64,000 bases of DNA. Origin: Theocolax elegans (lineage: Eukaryota; Arthropoda; Insecta; Hymenoptera; Cerocephalidae). Each line of letters begins with the position of its first letter. Position 1 is the first letter of the stretch. The notes under the pieces were generated by a model, which saw only the letters and a program-made list of their open reading frames with translations, was not told the DNA's origin and searched no databases. A program made the translations under genes and the position numbers. Location of the stretch: NCBI GenBank assembly GCA_026168455.1, contig CM047431.1, positions 1,536,598-1,600,597 on the forward strand, in the 5' to 3' direction. Positions 1-12,133 of this stretch are shown piece by piece.

Positions 1-164
1 TGTATAGATATGTGTATAACATTATATATGTATAAATACTAAAACAAATAATAAATTAAAAATATATCCATATTTTTGAGATTTTTAAAGTTTTTAAACT
101 TTTTTTAAACTAATTACTTTAGTGAATGAATGCACTGAATACGTCTATTGTAAACCAATATTTA

Positions 165-398
165 AATTAGTGATTTTTCACTAATTGGATTAGTGGGTTA
201 ATGCAGAGAATAAGGCATTAGGATTTACTATTTGAATTAGTGATTTTTCACTAATTGGTTTAGTGGATTTATGCAGTGTATACATCCATTAGGATCCGCT
301 ATTTGAATTAGTGATTATTCACTAATTGCTGTAGTGTATTTTATACTAATTGAATTAGTGCATATTCCACTATTTGAATTAGTGGCTATTCACTAATT
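165..398. repeat. Palindromic ~70-bp tandem repeat
   Basis: Four units each carry a near-perfect palindrome of the form AATTAGTGA-NNN(N)-TCACTAATT, at 165-186, 235-256, 306-327 and 377-398, so the period is 70-71 bp. Units are separated by related sequence that includes GGATTAGTGGGTTAATGCAG in the first. No coding potential is seen. The palindromes could be protein-binding sites or hairpin-driven satellite units. The function is unknown. Confidence 0.8.
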
Positions 399-402
399 CA
401 TT

Positions 403-1041
403 TTTAGAGAGTAGTACACATGTGTTTAAAATATTGAAGGTTACAAATTTCCTTAACAATCGGCGTGATAAATCATAAATAAATATAATATAACAAATTG
501 TTATTTTAAGTAAAAAAGGTAGCGTAATATTTAAAATAACGATAATTAAATATATCGTACAAAAAATTAATTTATTTTTGGTCTTTTGGAAGTATTGCAT
601 ATTACATAGGGTAACGCTTATTTTTATCGTTAACAGTTTAAATTATATTTTATCTCCAGTTTCGCTCACTGATTAAATTATAAATAATAATGAAAAAGTA
701 ATTATAGTTACTTATTTACGCACAATTTTCAGTCAAATTTTAATGCCGATTAGAATACGGAAATTTGATGAGCAGAGCCAACGCATATGTATATCTTCTA
801 TAGTCCGAATGTTGTGGAAAAACATGTTAATTATACGATTGACTGTAAGGTAATGAATCGCTACCTCATAATTTTCTAATCAGCACTAAAAAAGCTTTTA
901 TTAAGGAGGTAATACTCTAAAAATTTAAAATGAATTATAACATCATAGTTTTTAAATATTTAACTATTCAAGTTATATTTACTTACAATTATACACATTG
1001 AAAGATTTACCACCTACCATCTCTATCATCCTCTGTATACT
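403..1041. other. AT-rich, no feature recognised
   Basis: I see no gene, RNA or convincing repeat here. Short open frames in this stretch have no recognisable domains and have the composition expected of random AT-rich DNA. Confidence 0.5.
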
Positions 1042-1405
1042 GGAAAAATGCACTTTGAACTGGTGTGCAATATACATTGTTGACCAATGAACCAATTTTG
1101 ATAATAATACCTTTTTTGTATCTAAAACATATCAGTTACTATTAAAACTATTTAAAATGTGATATTTCTAGATCCTAAATTGTAGAGTAAAATAAATGTA
1201 AAAAATTACACAAAATTTCAATAATTTAAAACAGTTGGAAAATTTTTAATTTTCCTTAACACAACAATTTAGGATTTAGAAATATCGTATTTTGAATAGC
1301 TTCAGTAGTAAAGGACATGTTTAGCTACAAAAAAGAGATATTAGATCAAAATTGGTTCATTGGTCAAAGGTGTACTTTGCGCTTTAGCTCAAAAAGCATT
1401 TTTCC
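1042..1405. repeat. Inverted-repeat element (MITE-like)
   Basis: The outer ends read GGAAAAATGC and, on the other strand, GGAAAAATGC. The arms (about 1042-1186 and 1264-1405) stay similar across roughly 140 bp. They share TTGACCAATGAACCAATTTT and a block ending ATATTTCTAxATCCTAAATT. The loop is about 77 bp. Both arms have scattered differences and indels, so this is an old copy. No target duplication could be defined. Confidence 0.7.
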
Positions 1406-2480
1406 AATGTATGGAGCATTTAGATCAAAATATTTCAGTTATTATAGTACCAAGTAAATATAACTTAGATAGCAAAAATGCACTTATTTATAACAATACT
1501 TATAGTCTTAATTTATTTTACCAATTTTCAGTGTATTGGCCCCTTAATGCCAATAAACATTATAATTTATTTACAAAAATATGGTAATAGACACCACATT
1601 ATGCGACTAATAGATATAACTGAAGCCGCGCAAACAATATAATATTTTTATATTGGATATATATCCTGTAAATTATAATTTTTTTATTATACAGGCAACA
1701 ATCCTAGAAAGTTATTCAATTTGATACACAATACATTTAATCAAAATATAGCCAGAAAAAAATTGTTTTTATCTACCAATCTACCAATCAAATTTGATTA
1801 CCAATAAAAATATAATAATAATATAATATTTAATAATAATATTTAATATATAATATTTAATATATAATATTTTTTTACCAATCAAAGCACACATAAAGAG
1901 ATAGAGTAATTTGAAAAAATCTCGAAAGCCGTATTTTGTAACATTTAAATAAGACAAAGAGAGCAATATATAATTGGGTGCACGTAATTGTTTGCATAAA
2001 CCACTATTTAACTCTCATTATAGTGTATATTAAAATTAATTAATAATTTACAATGTTTACCTTGTACGTATGATACATACAAAAACTTGGCTTGTGTGTT
2101 GTAAAAGAATGCAAGGAAAACCACCTCAAACAAACCCGTATATCACAATATGCAGCAGCTCTGAAAAAAAAACAAATCACAATATTTATTTAAAAATTTT
2201 TGGATATTTATAGAAAATATTAAACAAAAATTAAAAATCTTACCAATTACTATTTTCCATATCCTTATTAAGAAAAAGTATTAATATTAACATTAATTTA
2301 TCTCGTGCCGAAACCCGGAATTGTCTGCATCATGGTGGTCGGTGGAGGACAACGTTGACGTCGACTATCGCTAGAGGTCACTAAGATGCGACTTACGCGA
2401 CGTAACTTATGCCGTTATACGAGCTGTACCGACGCTACCAAGACCGCGGAGCCGCGCCAGTCTGTGTATTACATGTCTAT
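1406..2480. other. AT-rich spacer with a GC-richer island
   Basis: Mostly AT-rich and featureless. Positions about 2301-2460 are clearly GC-richer than their surroundings and contain GTGCCGAAACCCGGAA. This may be a fragment of a mobile element, because abrupt GC islands in such DNA often are, but no family can be assigned and no open frame spans it. Confidence 0.35.
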
Positions 2481-2665
2481 GGAAATGTTTCTTATTAGAA
2501 ATAATAAATTTATTAGTATAGTATAGTATAGTATTTTATTTTCCTTGTATAGTTAACAAAAATAACTTTTTACAATAATAAATTATATTTTTTAATGTCT
2601 TTACACTTTTTTAACAAAATTGTTCAACATTCTTCAATGAACTAATAATGCACAGTCTATTGTTT

Positions 2666-2800
2666 TTAACTTGTTGGAAGCACTTCATCTCTGAAGGCAA
2701 GAGCAGAAACTACTTTTTGGTGTCCTTGATATTCTCTCTTCACAGTTCCTGTTGCTACATTCCATAATCTTGCAACACCATCCAACGAAGCAGTAAAAAT
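2666..2800 (-). pseudogene. WD40-repeat gene fragment, left arm copy
   Basis: This is the reverse complement of the fragment at 4802-4936. It encodes about 44 residues with a WD40 signature ([14 protein letters not shown], then GHQ) ending at a stop. It resembles the last repeats of an AAMP-type WD40 protein as I remember them, but the assignment to a parent gene is an inference. It lies in the left arm of the fold-back element, antisense to the right-arm copy if the locus is transcribed through. Confidence 0.6.
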
Positions 2801-4801
2801 GTATTTTTACTCCCATCTTTTTTCTACTTATTTTTCTTTTTTATTATTAGACATTTTATATACTGTAGAAAGTACTTTATAAAACACCTTCGACGAAGGT
2901 GTCAAACTTCGCAAGTAAGGTTTCCAATTACTCTTTCAAAATCGATGTCTAATAAAAAATTATTAATTTTTACCCCCTTCTTTTTTCTACTTATTTTTCT
3001 TTTTTACAATTAGATATTTTATATATTTTGCTTAAACTTCATAAGTAGTTTCTGCTATTGAAAGTACTGAAATCAAAGCGGAATAATCGACAAGTATTTT
3101 TTACCATACCATAAATTGTATTTTAATTAAACATTTATATATTGTTTCTTAAACTCCATAAAAAGTTTCTGCAATAGAAAGTACTGAAATCAAAGTACAA
3201 TCAACAAGTATTTATTTTTAAAAATACAAATATCATTTAAATTGATAACAAACAGTTTTTTAAAAAAGTATCTTACAAGTTTACATTTCAATACTAGTTC
3301 TGTCATATCCTACAAGCAATAGATAAATCCTTTTTTTAATAATTTTATTAATTTCTGCAAAACTGATAAAAAATAAATTTCTCACTTTTTTATTCTCTTT
3401 AAATACACAATGTATATCCTTCCCGTGTCTTGCAGCAATAGATAAACAATTTTATATAATAATAATAATATTCATTTGTGCAAAATTAATTTCTGCAAAA
3501 CTAATAAAAAAGTAATTTCTCTCTTTTTTATTCTCTTTAAATAAAATAATACTTGCACCAATCGTTGAATTGCCATCTTACTCTTGTATAGTAAGTCTAA
3601 TTCGAACTGCATAACACACTGCTTATGCATGTTTACATCAAGGGCTTATAAATATTTTAAGGTAAGATTAAGTATAAGACTTAATGTTAACTCATGAGAC
3701 CTGTATATATCGTAACAGCGAATAATTTTTATTTGACTTCTGCAGTTAAACAAAGTACCAGCACTTGACAACTATTTATGATTAGAAAAAGAATAGATAC
3801 GTTCAATTCCGAATTAGAAATATTACGTTTTAAACATCAGATTGCTTTATTTCAACTTTTTTAAAACTATTTTCAGTATGCAAGAGAATTTTTTTTTTAT
3901 ATTTTAACGTCGTTCTTTTTGTGCTCCCGATTCGGTGCTAATCAGCGACGAAAGTCATACGATTTCTTGGCGAAGTAAAGTATACAAGAGGATATTAGTA
4001 TAAATCATAAAAAACTTCTGAAACACTTAACCAACGGTGGTGCAAGTATTATTTTATTTAAAGAGAATAAAAAAGAGAGAAATTACTTTTTTATTAGTTT
4101 TGCAGAAATTAATTTTGCACAAATGAATATTATTATTATTATATAAAATTGTTTATCTATTGCTGCAAGACACGGGAAGGATATACATTGTGTATTTAAA
4201 GAGAATAAAAAAGTGAGAAATTTATTTTTTATCAGTTTTGCAGAAATTAATAAAATTATTAAAAAAAGGATTTATCTATTGCTTGTAGGATATAACAGAA
4301 CTAGTATTGAAATGTAAACTTGTAAGATACTTTTTTAAAAAACTGTTTGTTATCAATTTAAATGATATTTGTATTTTTAAAAATAAATACCTACTTGTTG
4401 ATTGTACTTTGATTTCAGTACTTTCTATTGCAGAAACTTTTTATGGAGTTTAAGAAACAATATATAAATGTTTAATTAAAATACAATTTATGGTATGGTA
4501 AAAAATACTTGTCGATTATTCCGCTTTGATTTCAGTACTTTCAATAGCAGAAACTACTTATGAAGTTTAAGCAAAATATATAAAATATCTAATTGTAAAA
4601 AAGAAAAATAAGTAGAAAAAAGAAGGGGGTAAAAATTAATAATTTTTTATCAGACATCGTTTTTGAAAGAGTAATTGGAAACCATACTTGCGAAGTTTGA
4701 CACCTTCGTCGAAGGTGTTTTATAAAGTACTTTCTACAGTATATAAAATGTCTAATAATAAAAAAGAAAAATAAGTAGAAAAAAGATGGGAGTAAAAATA
4801 C

Positions 4802-4936
4802 ATTTTTACTGCTTCGTTGGATGGTGTTGCAAGATTATGGAATGTAGCAACAGGAACTGTGAAGAGAGAATATCAAGGACACCAAAAAGTAGTTTCTGCT
4901 CTTGCCTTCAGAGATGAAGTGCTTCCAACAAGTTAA
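4802..4936 (+). pseudogene. WD40-repeat gene fragment, right arm copy
   Basis: Read in frame from 4802, the stretch gives [18 protein letters not shown], then [14 protein letters not shown], and a TAA at 4934-4936. The DG-x-ARLW core and GHQ at the start of the next blade are typical of WD40 propellers. An upstream in-frame TAA at 4793 and the absence of further blades show this is a captured fragment, not a gene. AAMP-like proteins have a similar final-blade sequence, so a fragment of such a gene is my best guess. The copy is embedded in a fold-back arm with an identical inverted copy at 2666-2800. Confidence 0.6.
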
Positions 4937-5121
4937 AAACAATAGACTGTGCATTATTAGTTCATTGAAGAATGTTGAACAATTTTGTTAAAAAAGTGTA
5001 AAGACATTAAAAAATATAATTTATTATTGTAAAAAGTTATTTTTGTTAACTATACAAGGAAAATAAAATACTATACTATACTATACTAATATAATTTATT
5101 ATTTCTAATAAGAAACATTTT

Positions 5122-5712
5122 GTAAATAAATATCCTTATTTCCTTTCTTAGAAGTTAATAAATAATTCTTTATTCAATTATTTTGTATGATTTTGGATGA
5201 AAAATATTACAATGTTATTATGAATAAAATTATAAAAAAAATGTAAATAAAAACATAACATCAATGAAGGTAGAATATAATTTTAACATTTTGAAAAAAA
5301 ATTTTTTATTATTTTATTATATACAACAGTTACATGGTCAAACGAAATGAATTATTAATAAAATTCCTATTAAATCGTAATTGTCCTGAATGAAATAAAA
5401 ATTAATTTAAATTAATTGGATATAGAAATTTTAATTGTAAATATCAAAAATCAATCGTATAAAAATATATACTTGATCATTATAAAAATGTATAAATTAT
5501 TGATCATTATTGATCAATTAAACACATTATTTTTGTGCACTGTGCAACAATAATGGCTAAATATATTTTAATTATTGATTATAATATTTTTGTATATTGT
5601 ACAAAAATAATGTGTTTAATTATTGGATGCACATTCTATCATATACTTAATATATTGGTGTTTTGCAACGATAATTAAATAATATTAACAATTTTAAATT
5701 TTTACAATTTTT
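5122..5712. other. AT-rich spacer with one hairpin
   Basis: No gene is seen. A perfect 20-bp inverted pair (ATTAAACACATTATTTTTGT at 5518-5537 and its complement at 5602-5621) could form a hairpin or be the remnant of a small inverted-repeat element. Confidence 0.45.
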
Positions 5713-7243
5713 TTAATTACGAGAATGTCTTAGGTTTCTGGTACTACTACTACTACTGCTATTATGATTATTGGTATTTACAGATTCTCTTCTACTTATT
5801 TCACTGATGTCCAAATTATCATTTGTAGTTGGTTGAAATAATTTATTAGTTTGCACATGAAGTGGTGTACTTGTTGTGATAGGTTGCTTGATTCTTTTGT
5901 TAATTATACTATGTGGTCTTTTAATGGTATTTATTTTTGTTATTGATTTCCTTTTCATGTCAATAGTCTTATTTAAATTAACTAGCTTGCTAGCTAATTG
6001 CTGTTTTTGCGGTTTTCCTTTTGAATTAACTTTATTAATTTTATCTGTTTTATCCATTTCACTATTTGATTCTCCTTTGGATGTGTTGACTTGCTTTAAT
6101 TGTTCTGCCCTTTTTTTATTCACATTAATAGCAGCGCTTATTGTACTATTATCACCAGTAACCTTTTTTTCATTTGCATTCTTCTCTAATGTAAAGTTTA
6201 GTTTTGTTTGTCTCATTGTATCTTGAAGTTTTTTTTTCTTTTTCTTGTTAGTTTTCTGTGTTTTTTTAACATTCATATTTGTTTGAGAATTTCCTTGACT
6301 ATACTGTTCAGTCGAGCCATCATTTTTACCTTGACTTTTTGTTAGTTTGTAATTTATTAACAGTTGGTGTTTTAATTTTAGTATATGAAAGCTTCGTCAC
6401 CGCTTGTTTTGTTTGTTTCTTTTTCGGAGTGCTCATCTGGCTAATATCATCATCTGAGCTTTCAAAATCTGATAAATCCTAAAAGAGAAGTAAATGAATA
6501 ATTTTTTTTCAGTTTTATAGTCTTTAGTTTAAAAATACTTACACTTAAATTTAATATTGTATCATATTTTTCCAACTTCCATTCCATAGGTGCATTATCT
6601 TGTTCAATTATTTGAATAAATGCTTCTTTTAGTGTTAAAGTTTTAAAACATTCGAAAAAAGATTCTAAATGCTGCTTCATCTTAGTATTGTCAATATCAT
6701 CAAAGCTATTTAAGTCAAATTTTACTTTAATAGGATTTTCTTTTGTTAAGTCATAAAATACATAAACAATTATGTTAAAGTAGATATTAGTTTCAAAATC
6801 TTTGCATTTCAGAAACGTTATAAAACAATAGTATAAGAATAATGCACATCCACAGAACAATTACAAACATTTTCCAAAATTAGATTTCAAATCATCATAT
6901 TGTTATTTTTGTTTGTGATACGTGTCTAAGTGTAACTTAAGATTTCTTACAAATATTATTGGAGTATTTACAATATTATCCAAAAAGGTGTTTCTTTAAC
7001 TACTTGATGCAAATCTATGGCCAATGGAATATCCAAAACTCCAAATGTTCCCTTATTATTTTCATTAAAAATTTGAACAGTATATGTTTTTACATGTTCG
7101 TCATCATCATATATTGCAAACTGAAAAATACATTCATCCTTATTAAACTTAATGTAATGAATTCCATTATTATGTTTCTTAACATCTGAGTTTTGTTCGC
7201 TAATTTTTATTTGTTCCATTTGTTCATTGTAATTAAGTTCCAC
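5713..7243 (-). CDS. Spliced gene of unknown function, Lys/Ser/Asn-rich C-terminus
   Basis: Three minus-strand blocks look like exons of one gene. The first (about 6970-7243) has a compact beta-rich look with the DECIFQFAIYDDDE motif. The second (about 6799 down to 6543) ends with AGT|GTAAGT, a strong donor, and encodes KMKQHLESFFECFKTL. The third starts after TTTTAG at 6478, begins DLSDFESSDDDI, and runs to 5713 as a basic, low-complexity tail with poly-Lys and poly-Ser. A one-base frameshift in an A5 run near 6330 separates two parts of the third exon; both sides are open for long stretches, so this may be a sequencing error. The first exon starts GTG at 7243, while the upstream duplicate has ATG at that place. 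The first donor/second acceptor pair does not match in phase as read. I do not recognise the family; an acidic patch plus basic tail suggests a nuclear protein. Confidence 0.5.
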
Positions 7244-7557
7244 TTCATTAAATATTCTATCTCTCTTCGGACTTTTTCCTTTTTATCGTTTATTTACTCA
7301 TCTTATTAGTGAGATGCTATTTTTCTTTACACAGAAATACTTGTTTTTTAAACTTAATGCAATGAATTCCATTATTACGTTTCTTAACATCTGAGTTTTG
7401 TTTGCTAGTTTTTATTTGTTCCATTTGTTCATTGTAATTAAGTTCCATTTCATTAAATATTCTATATTTCTATCTCTCTTCAGACTTTTTCCTTTTTATC
7501 GTTTATTTACTCATCTTATTAGTGAGATGCTATTTTTCTTTACACAGAAATACTTGT
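7145..7557. repeat. Tandem duplication of the first exon region (~205 bp)
   Basis: Sequence 7145-7341 recurs at about 7345-7557 with small changes, covering the 5' coding part of the neighbouring minus-strand gene and its leader. The distal copy keeps an ATG where the proximal copy has GTG but soon hits a stop. Which copy is used for initiation cannot be decided from sequence alone. Confidence 0.75.
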
Positions 7558-8431
7558 TTTATCTGTAACACTTTTTGCACGCTGTAATATACACGCGGGT
7601 TGACGTTTGACTTGATTATCTCTCACTTCACTCTATCTCTCTTTCTCTCCCGTGTAAGTAAATTGTGATCCCCTGCACCTATGTGTTACGTGACATTTTT
7701 GATGAAGATACGGGAATGTCATATTATATATATATATCCAAAGGACCCCTGACTAATTTTAGAATTTGAAAATTTTTAAAATAACAGTTAAATTTAAGGG
7801 TTAAATTAGCTGTCTATCGCACCTTTTGATATAATATAATATATATATATACGTGACAACAGTATTGAAAAAGAGTAGCAGCAGCTCCCTCTCAAGGAAT
7901 TTTTCAGAGTCTGACTGGCGGTTTTTACCTCTGTCCGCACTCTCTCACGGGCTGGAAAGCAAATAGACATATATATATGAGGGAGACGAAAAAAAGGGAA
8001 GAGGAAAAAATTTCGTAAAGGAAATCAACAAGCAATTTCTTTGTCATGATTTTTCTTCAATATCCGTCAATGAATTTACATAGAATTGGATGTAAAATGA
8101 AGATAAATAAATAGAGAATACGAGGTTTGATCTATTACATATTGAATATAATGTAATAGTAAGAAAAAAGACATCAAAAATCTGAGGGGTTAAATTAGCT
8201 GTCTATAATGGCTCTCGCGCTATACTTGCGTCAGGCGCTATCGCGCCTTTTGATTATTGAATAATAAAAGATGTAACTATATTTTGAAATTGAAATATGA
8301 CGTTACACAGGAATACACAGCTATAATAATCTCAAAAAAACGTAGATATTTAATTTTTTATCTCAGAAATACTAAACAGCTGTATGTCATAAATGGACTT
8401 TATTTAAATATTATAAAATTAAAATACGTAC
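7558..8431. other. Intergenic region with a TACTTGCG inverted-repeat element
   Basis: The block GGGTTAAATTAGCTGTCTAT occurs at about 7798-7817 and again at 8188-8206. In the second copy a ~35-nt insert (about 8207-8241) carrying CTATACTTGCG and GGCGCTATCGCGCC sits between two CTAT repeats. The same kind of GC-rich core occurs at 36.1 and 36.55 kb. The stretch 7915-7990 (CTCTCTCACGGG, GGAGACGAAAAA) is also related to sequence near 35.8 and 36.9 kb. No gene is seen. Confidence 0.5.
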
Positions 8432-9825
8432 GTCCCAAAGCATATATTTCTATTGCAACATATCGGTTTTTCAATTGACATTTAGCAGCATATAATTCAG
8501 ATTTTTTAAAATCCTTTTCCGTTTCTGGTTTACTATCTTTAAATTCAATATCATCGACAGAAATAATTTTAACTTTATCTTCATTCACATATCTTACAAG
8601 CGCATAACTTATCTTATTATATTCATCTATCAATTCTCCACATGTATCAAATGCTGTTGAAATAAAAATTAAATTACATTAATATTTACTTTCTTTAATT
8701 TTAGATTCACTTTTTAATATATCACAAGTATGTAATATCTATTTATCAAATTATTTGTATAATACATACCTCCAAAATTCAAAATTTGAATGTCCTGTTC
8801 TTCGTTATCACTTTGCATACAAGTATAAAGGAGAACGCCAACGGAAAGCATTTGAAGTATATCTATATACATTCAAAATTTGTATATATAGATATACTTG
8901 CAATGTTAAAAATGAAACTTTGTCGGTTAATTTTGGCTTTTCCTTTCATTTCCCGAAAATCATTTTTTTTGCAAATGAAATATCGCTAGTCAAAGTAAAA
9001 GATAAGACATGATTTATACGTCTTGGAACGTCTTTATACTTATTGGCGGACTCCTTTGACAATTATTGTAGTCATTATTAGACTTTGGTTTGCGTTTAGT
9101 ATACTGACTAATCTTATCTACATTGATGACTTGTAAAGTGTTACTTAATAAAAATCTTACCAATGCATATGATGCGATATCAGTCTTTTGCAATGTTAGA
9201 ATATTTAATAGTTCATCATGCTCTAAGGAGACAGTCGAGAAAAATAGTACATATTTTAATATAATTATATATTTTATACAAATTCAAAATTAATTAGCTT
9301 ACCTCCTAAAGCTTCAATTACAATAGCATCATAATGATCATTTTTATTAACTCTTCCAGAATAAATTTCATTTACTTTAAATTGAGTTTTATATTTGGGT
9401 TTAACCTTGTCGAACTCCTGTATTTCTAAAATACTTATTATTGTTGTTTTGTCTTCACTTATAAAACTTACTAATGCATGAGAAATAATCATATTGTCAG
9501 TGTCTCGCAGAGCTAAATTCATGGCGTTAGCATCTAATAAATGTTAATATTATAATTACACATGTGTATATATAGGTTATTTTATCTCAAAACTTATACA
9601 ATAAAACAAGTTTAATTTAAGTTTAAAATTATTCTAATATTTACCTCCCAAAGCAACAATCTCCACTTTACTATAGCCTTTGTCGCCTGTATTAATAAAA
9701 TGCGAAAAACATTGTATAAAATCATTCTTGGATTGAAAATTGCATGAAAATTCATCTACGTTAACGACAAAAAATTTCTCATTATCTACATCGTAGACGA
9801 GAGCGTTGGTAATACCGTTATCCAT
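8432..9825 (-). CDS. Gene of four tandem duplicated exon modules, unknown function
   Basis: On the minus strand four related modules follow each other: A 9825-9645 (starts ATG, MDNGITNALVYDVDN), B 9533-9303, C 9222 to a stop at 9014, and D 8653-8432. Each contains ALV-x-F/Y, an acidic loop, an I-x-x-V/I strand and, in A, B and D, a closing EI/VALGG or ALGR. Exons A, B and D end in phase 1 at GT donors; B, C and D begin after AG acceptors (TTATTAG, CTCCTTAG, TTCAACAG) in the matching phase. Such symmetric phase-1 exons duplicate without frame damage. C lacks the usual end and runs into TAA, so it is either a terminal exon or a damaged module. The module recalls the short N-terminal domain of some insect BEN-type proteins, but no BEN domain is visible and I give no function. 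Confidence 0.5.
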
Positions 9826-11212
9826 TATTTAATATTTTTACTCATCTAAAAGAACAAATTTATACTTTATATTAAATAACTGAATTTTTCCAGTGTTCAC
9901 TTCAGACTTCAGTACACACACTCGGAAGAACAGATAGAGAGAGGGAGAGAGAAAGAGAGAAGTATATATCGATATCGACTATCGAAAATCCTAGTAACCT
10001 CGCTACAGTAACCTAGTAATAACCTCGCTACTGTAACGGAAAATCTCTAAAAAATAAATGATAAATATGAAAACAATAACACGGAGAGAAGAGGTCATCC
10101 TAAAAACTAGCACCTTTTATTAGAATGTTAAATATACGCGCCGGTGCTTTGTTTTTTGTGCTCTCGTGTTTATAGTTTCAATGACGATTGCAGATTTTTC
10201 GCATAGGTATTTTTCGGTAAACTACTACTTAAAATTCTATTTATCGATATTAATTTTATTTTTTTTACGATAAGATAATAAATTGCTGTGTTATTTTAAT
10301 TTACATCAATTTTATACAAAGCTTTCATGAAGTTCGGTTCAGTCTCGTTGCCCAGCTTGATATAAAGTTTATATAAACTGAAACTATAAAGTTCGAATAA
10401 AGTTAAATTTGTTTATACAAGGGACATCCAAATTTCCAGAGACGAAGCTTGGCATTTTCATGGTAAGTATACGGTTTATAAAACCTTAAGCTGTTAATAT
10501 TAAAAATAATATTTGATAAAGCTTTAAAATTGTTAATATAAACATGGGTAGAAGTATTAATAATGATTTTCAGTTTGTTTAAACTGTAGTTTAATCTCAA
10601 AACTATTATTAAAATTCTTTCATTATATTTAATTAATAATTGTTTTGTTGTAATTATAAGGTTAGAATATACAGTTAAAAATAACTGTATTCAATTTATC
10701 ATTTACTTTTAGTTAAATTCCATTACTTGTTTATGACATTATTATTCTTGACAGATAGAGGTTAGGTAACATCTAGCATTTAATGCAATGCTTTGCCTCT
10801 GTCAAATTGAGTATCCGTTAATCAAGAGCATTAGTGTAGAAAATTTATTCATTAGTAATAAGAAAAAATTAATAGTAACAACTTGAACTATAGTTAGCTC
10901 TTTTACTGTACCGACTTCATCATTTTTCAATTATCAAGTAATCATGTTATATGTTTCAATATTTTCTATCTGTCAAGTCTTTATTTTCTAAAGAATTTTA
11001 AAAATGATTGCAAATTAAGAGAATAGACATTTTCTGTAGTTTAAATTATAATAACTATGGTAGGATTCTTTTCATTTACAATATTTTTAATGATGCTACT
11101 ATTCTTATAAAAAAACTTGAGGAATTACAGAATATATTATTATACGCAAACTATCTTATACATATGAAGATATGCTCTCAAGAGACTTTCTGGTAAATAA
11201 ATAAAACTAAAA
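9826..11212. other. AT-rich intergenic region
   Basis: It contains the presumed leader and promoter of the modular minus-strand gene (just above 9825), including a GA-rich run at 9935-9960. No other gene or RNA is recognised. A few short open frames are AT-driven and show no domain. Confidence 0.4.
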
Positions 11213-12066
11213 CAAACCAATTGATAACAATTCATCACATATGATAGCTTGTGTATAATATTTATACAATATGATGATAATATGTGTGTATAATATTAAG
11301 GAATTCAATATTGTGACAATGTTGATACAGTGTTATTTAGTAATATATTTGCATAAAATATTGTTACAATATTTTCACAGCATTGTAAACATTGGCCAAT
11401 ATTGTGACAATGAACATATATTGCATCAATATTGGTACAATATTTGGCGCTGTGTGGGTACTTAAAATTGATAATTAAATTGTAAATTTTTCACCAATTC
11501 ATACTAATAATTCATAATGTTTTACCTATTCATATAGATTCATTCAATTGATTACGTATTATTTTATATGCAATTTTATTATGTAGAAATTTGATTTATA
11601 TTTTTACGAAGGATTGCCTTTCATAAAGTATATTTTTAGCACTTTAAAATTTTATAATTATTTTATACAAGTCCAAAAGTCACAAAAACGTGAAAAATTG
11701 TGAGAATAGTGAATAATCAAGCATTATCTTGGATAGGGATATATTTATATCTTTATTTTCTTCTTTTCGTTTTCATTTAATTTTTTCTCATTTCTTTTTT
11801 TATAATTATATATTTTATTTTCTTCCAGATCTAGTCAAATTGTCATTGCAGTAAACATTATTATACTGTAATTATTTGTACATTCTCCACTACATAAATT
11901 TTATATAAATATAACATGTCTCAAAGAAAAACGTACAGCAATATCTAGAAGAAGTACAAAGCCAACTTCAAAATTTGCCCAAATAGATCATCTATAGCAT
12001 TGATATGAGATATGAGGACATTGCATATCGTAAATGTCATACTAAAGGGGTTTTTCTTTGTTAACA
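11213..12066 (+). repeat. Degraded duplicate of the CACTA transposon 5' region
   Basis: This block matches 12134-13345 and lacks the SINE. It includes the same AATATTG/CAATATT-rich stretch (about 11305-11450), the same leader and a corrupted copy of the first transposase exon near 11916. Differences are mainly one-base losses, many in homopolymers. It is either a non-autonomous deletion derivative or a poorly resolved duplicate in the assembly. Confidence 0.75.
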
Positions 12067-12133
12067 GCCTCTATAGATTTAGATAAAATAAAAATTCTAT
12101 GCTAATTAAATTATTATTAATTTAAAATAAACT

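Larger units (their letters stand above)
2481..5121. mobile_element. Large fold-back (inverted-repeat) element
   Basis: The two arms, 2481-3560 and 4038-5121, are near-perfect reverse complements over about 1.08 kb and enclose a unique spacer of about 477 bp (3561-4037). The outer ends share TTTCTTATTAGAAATAATAA and a TATAG run. The inner ends share AATAATACTTGCACCA. The arms hold three TACTTG modules each (for example 4507 and 4683 on +), one followed by a hairpin ACACCTTCG/CGAAGGTGT. A WD40-coding fragment lies near the outer end of each arm. No transposase is encoded, so this is a non-autonomous fold-back element or a segmental inverted duplication. Confidence 0.85.
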
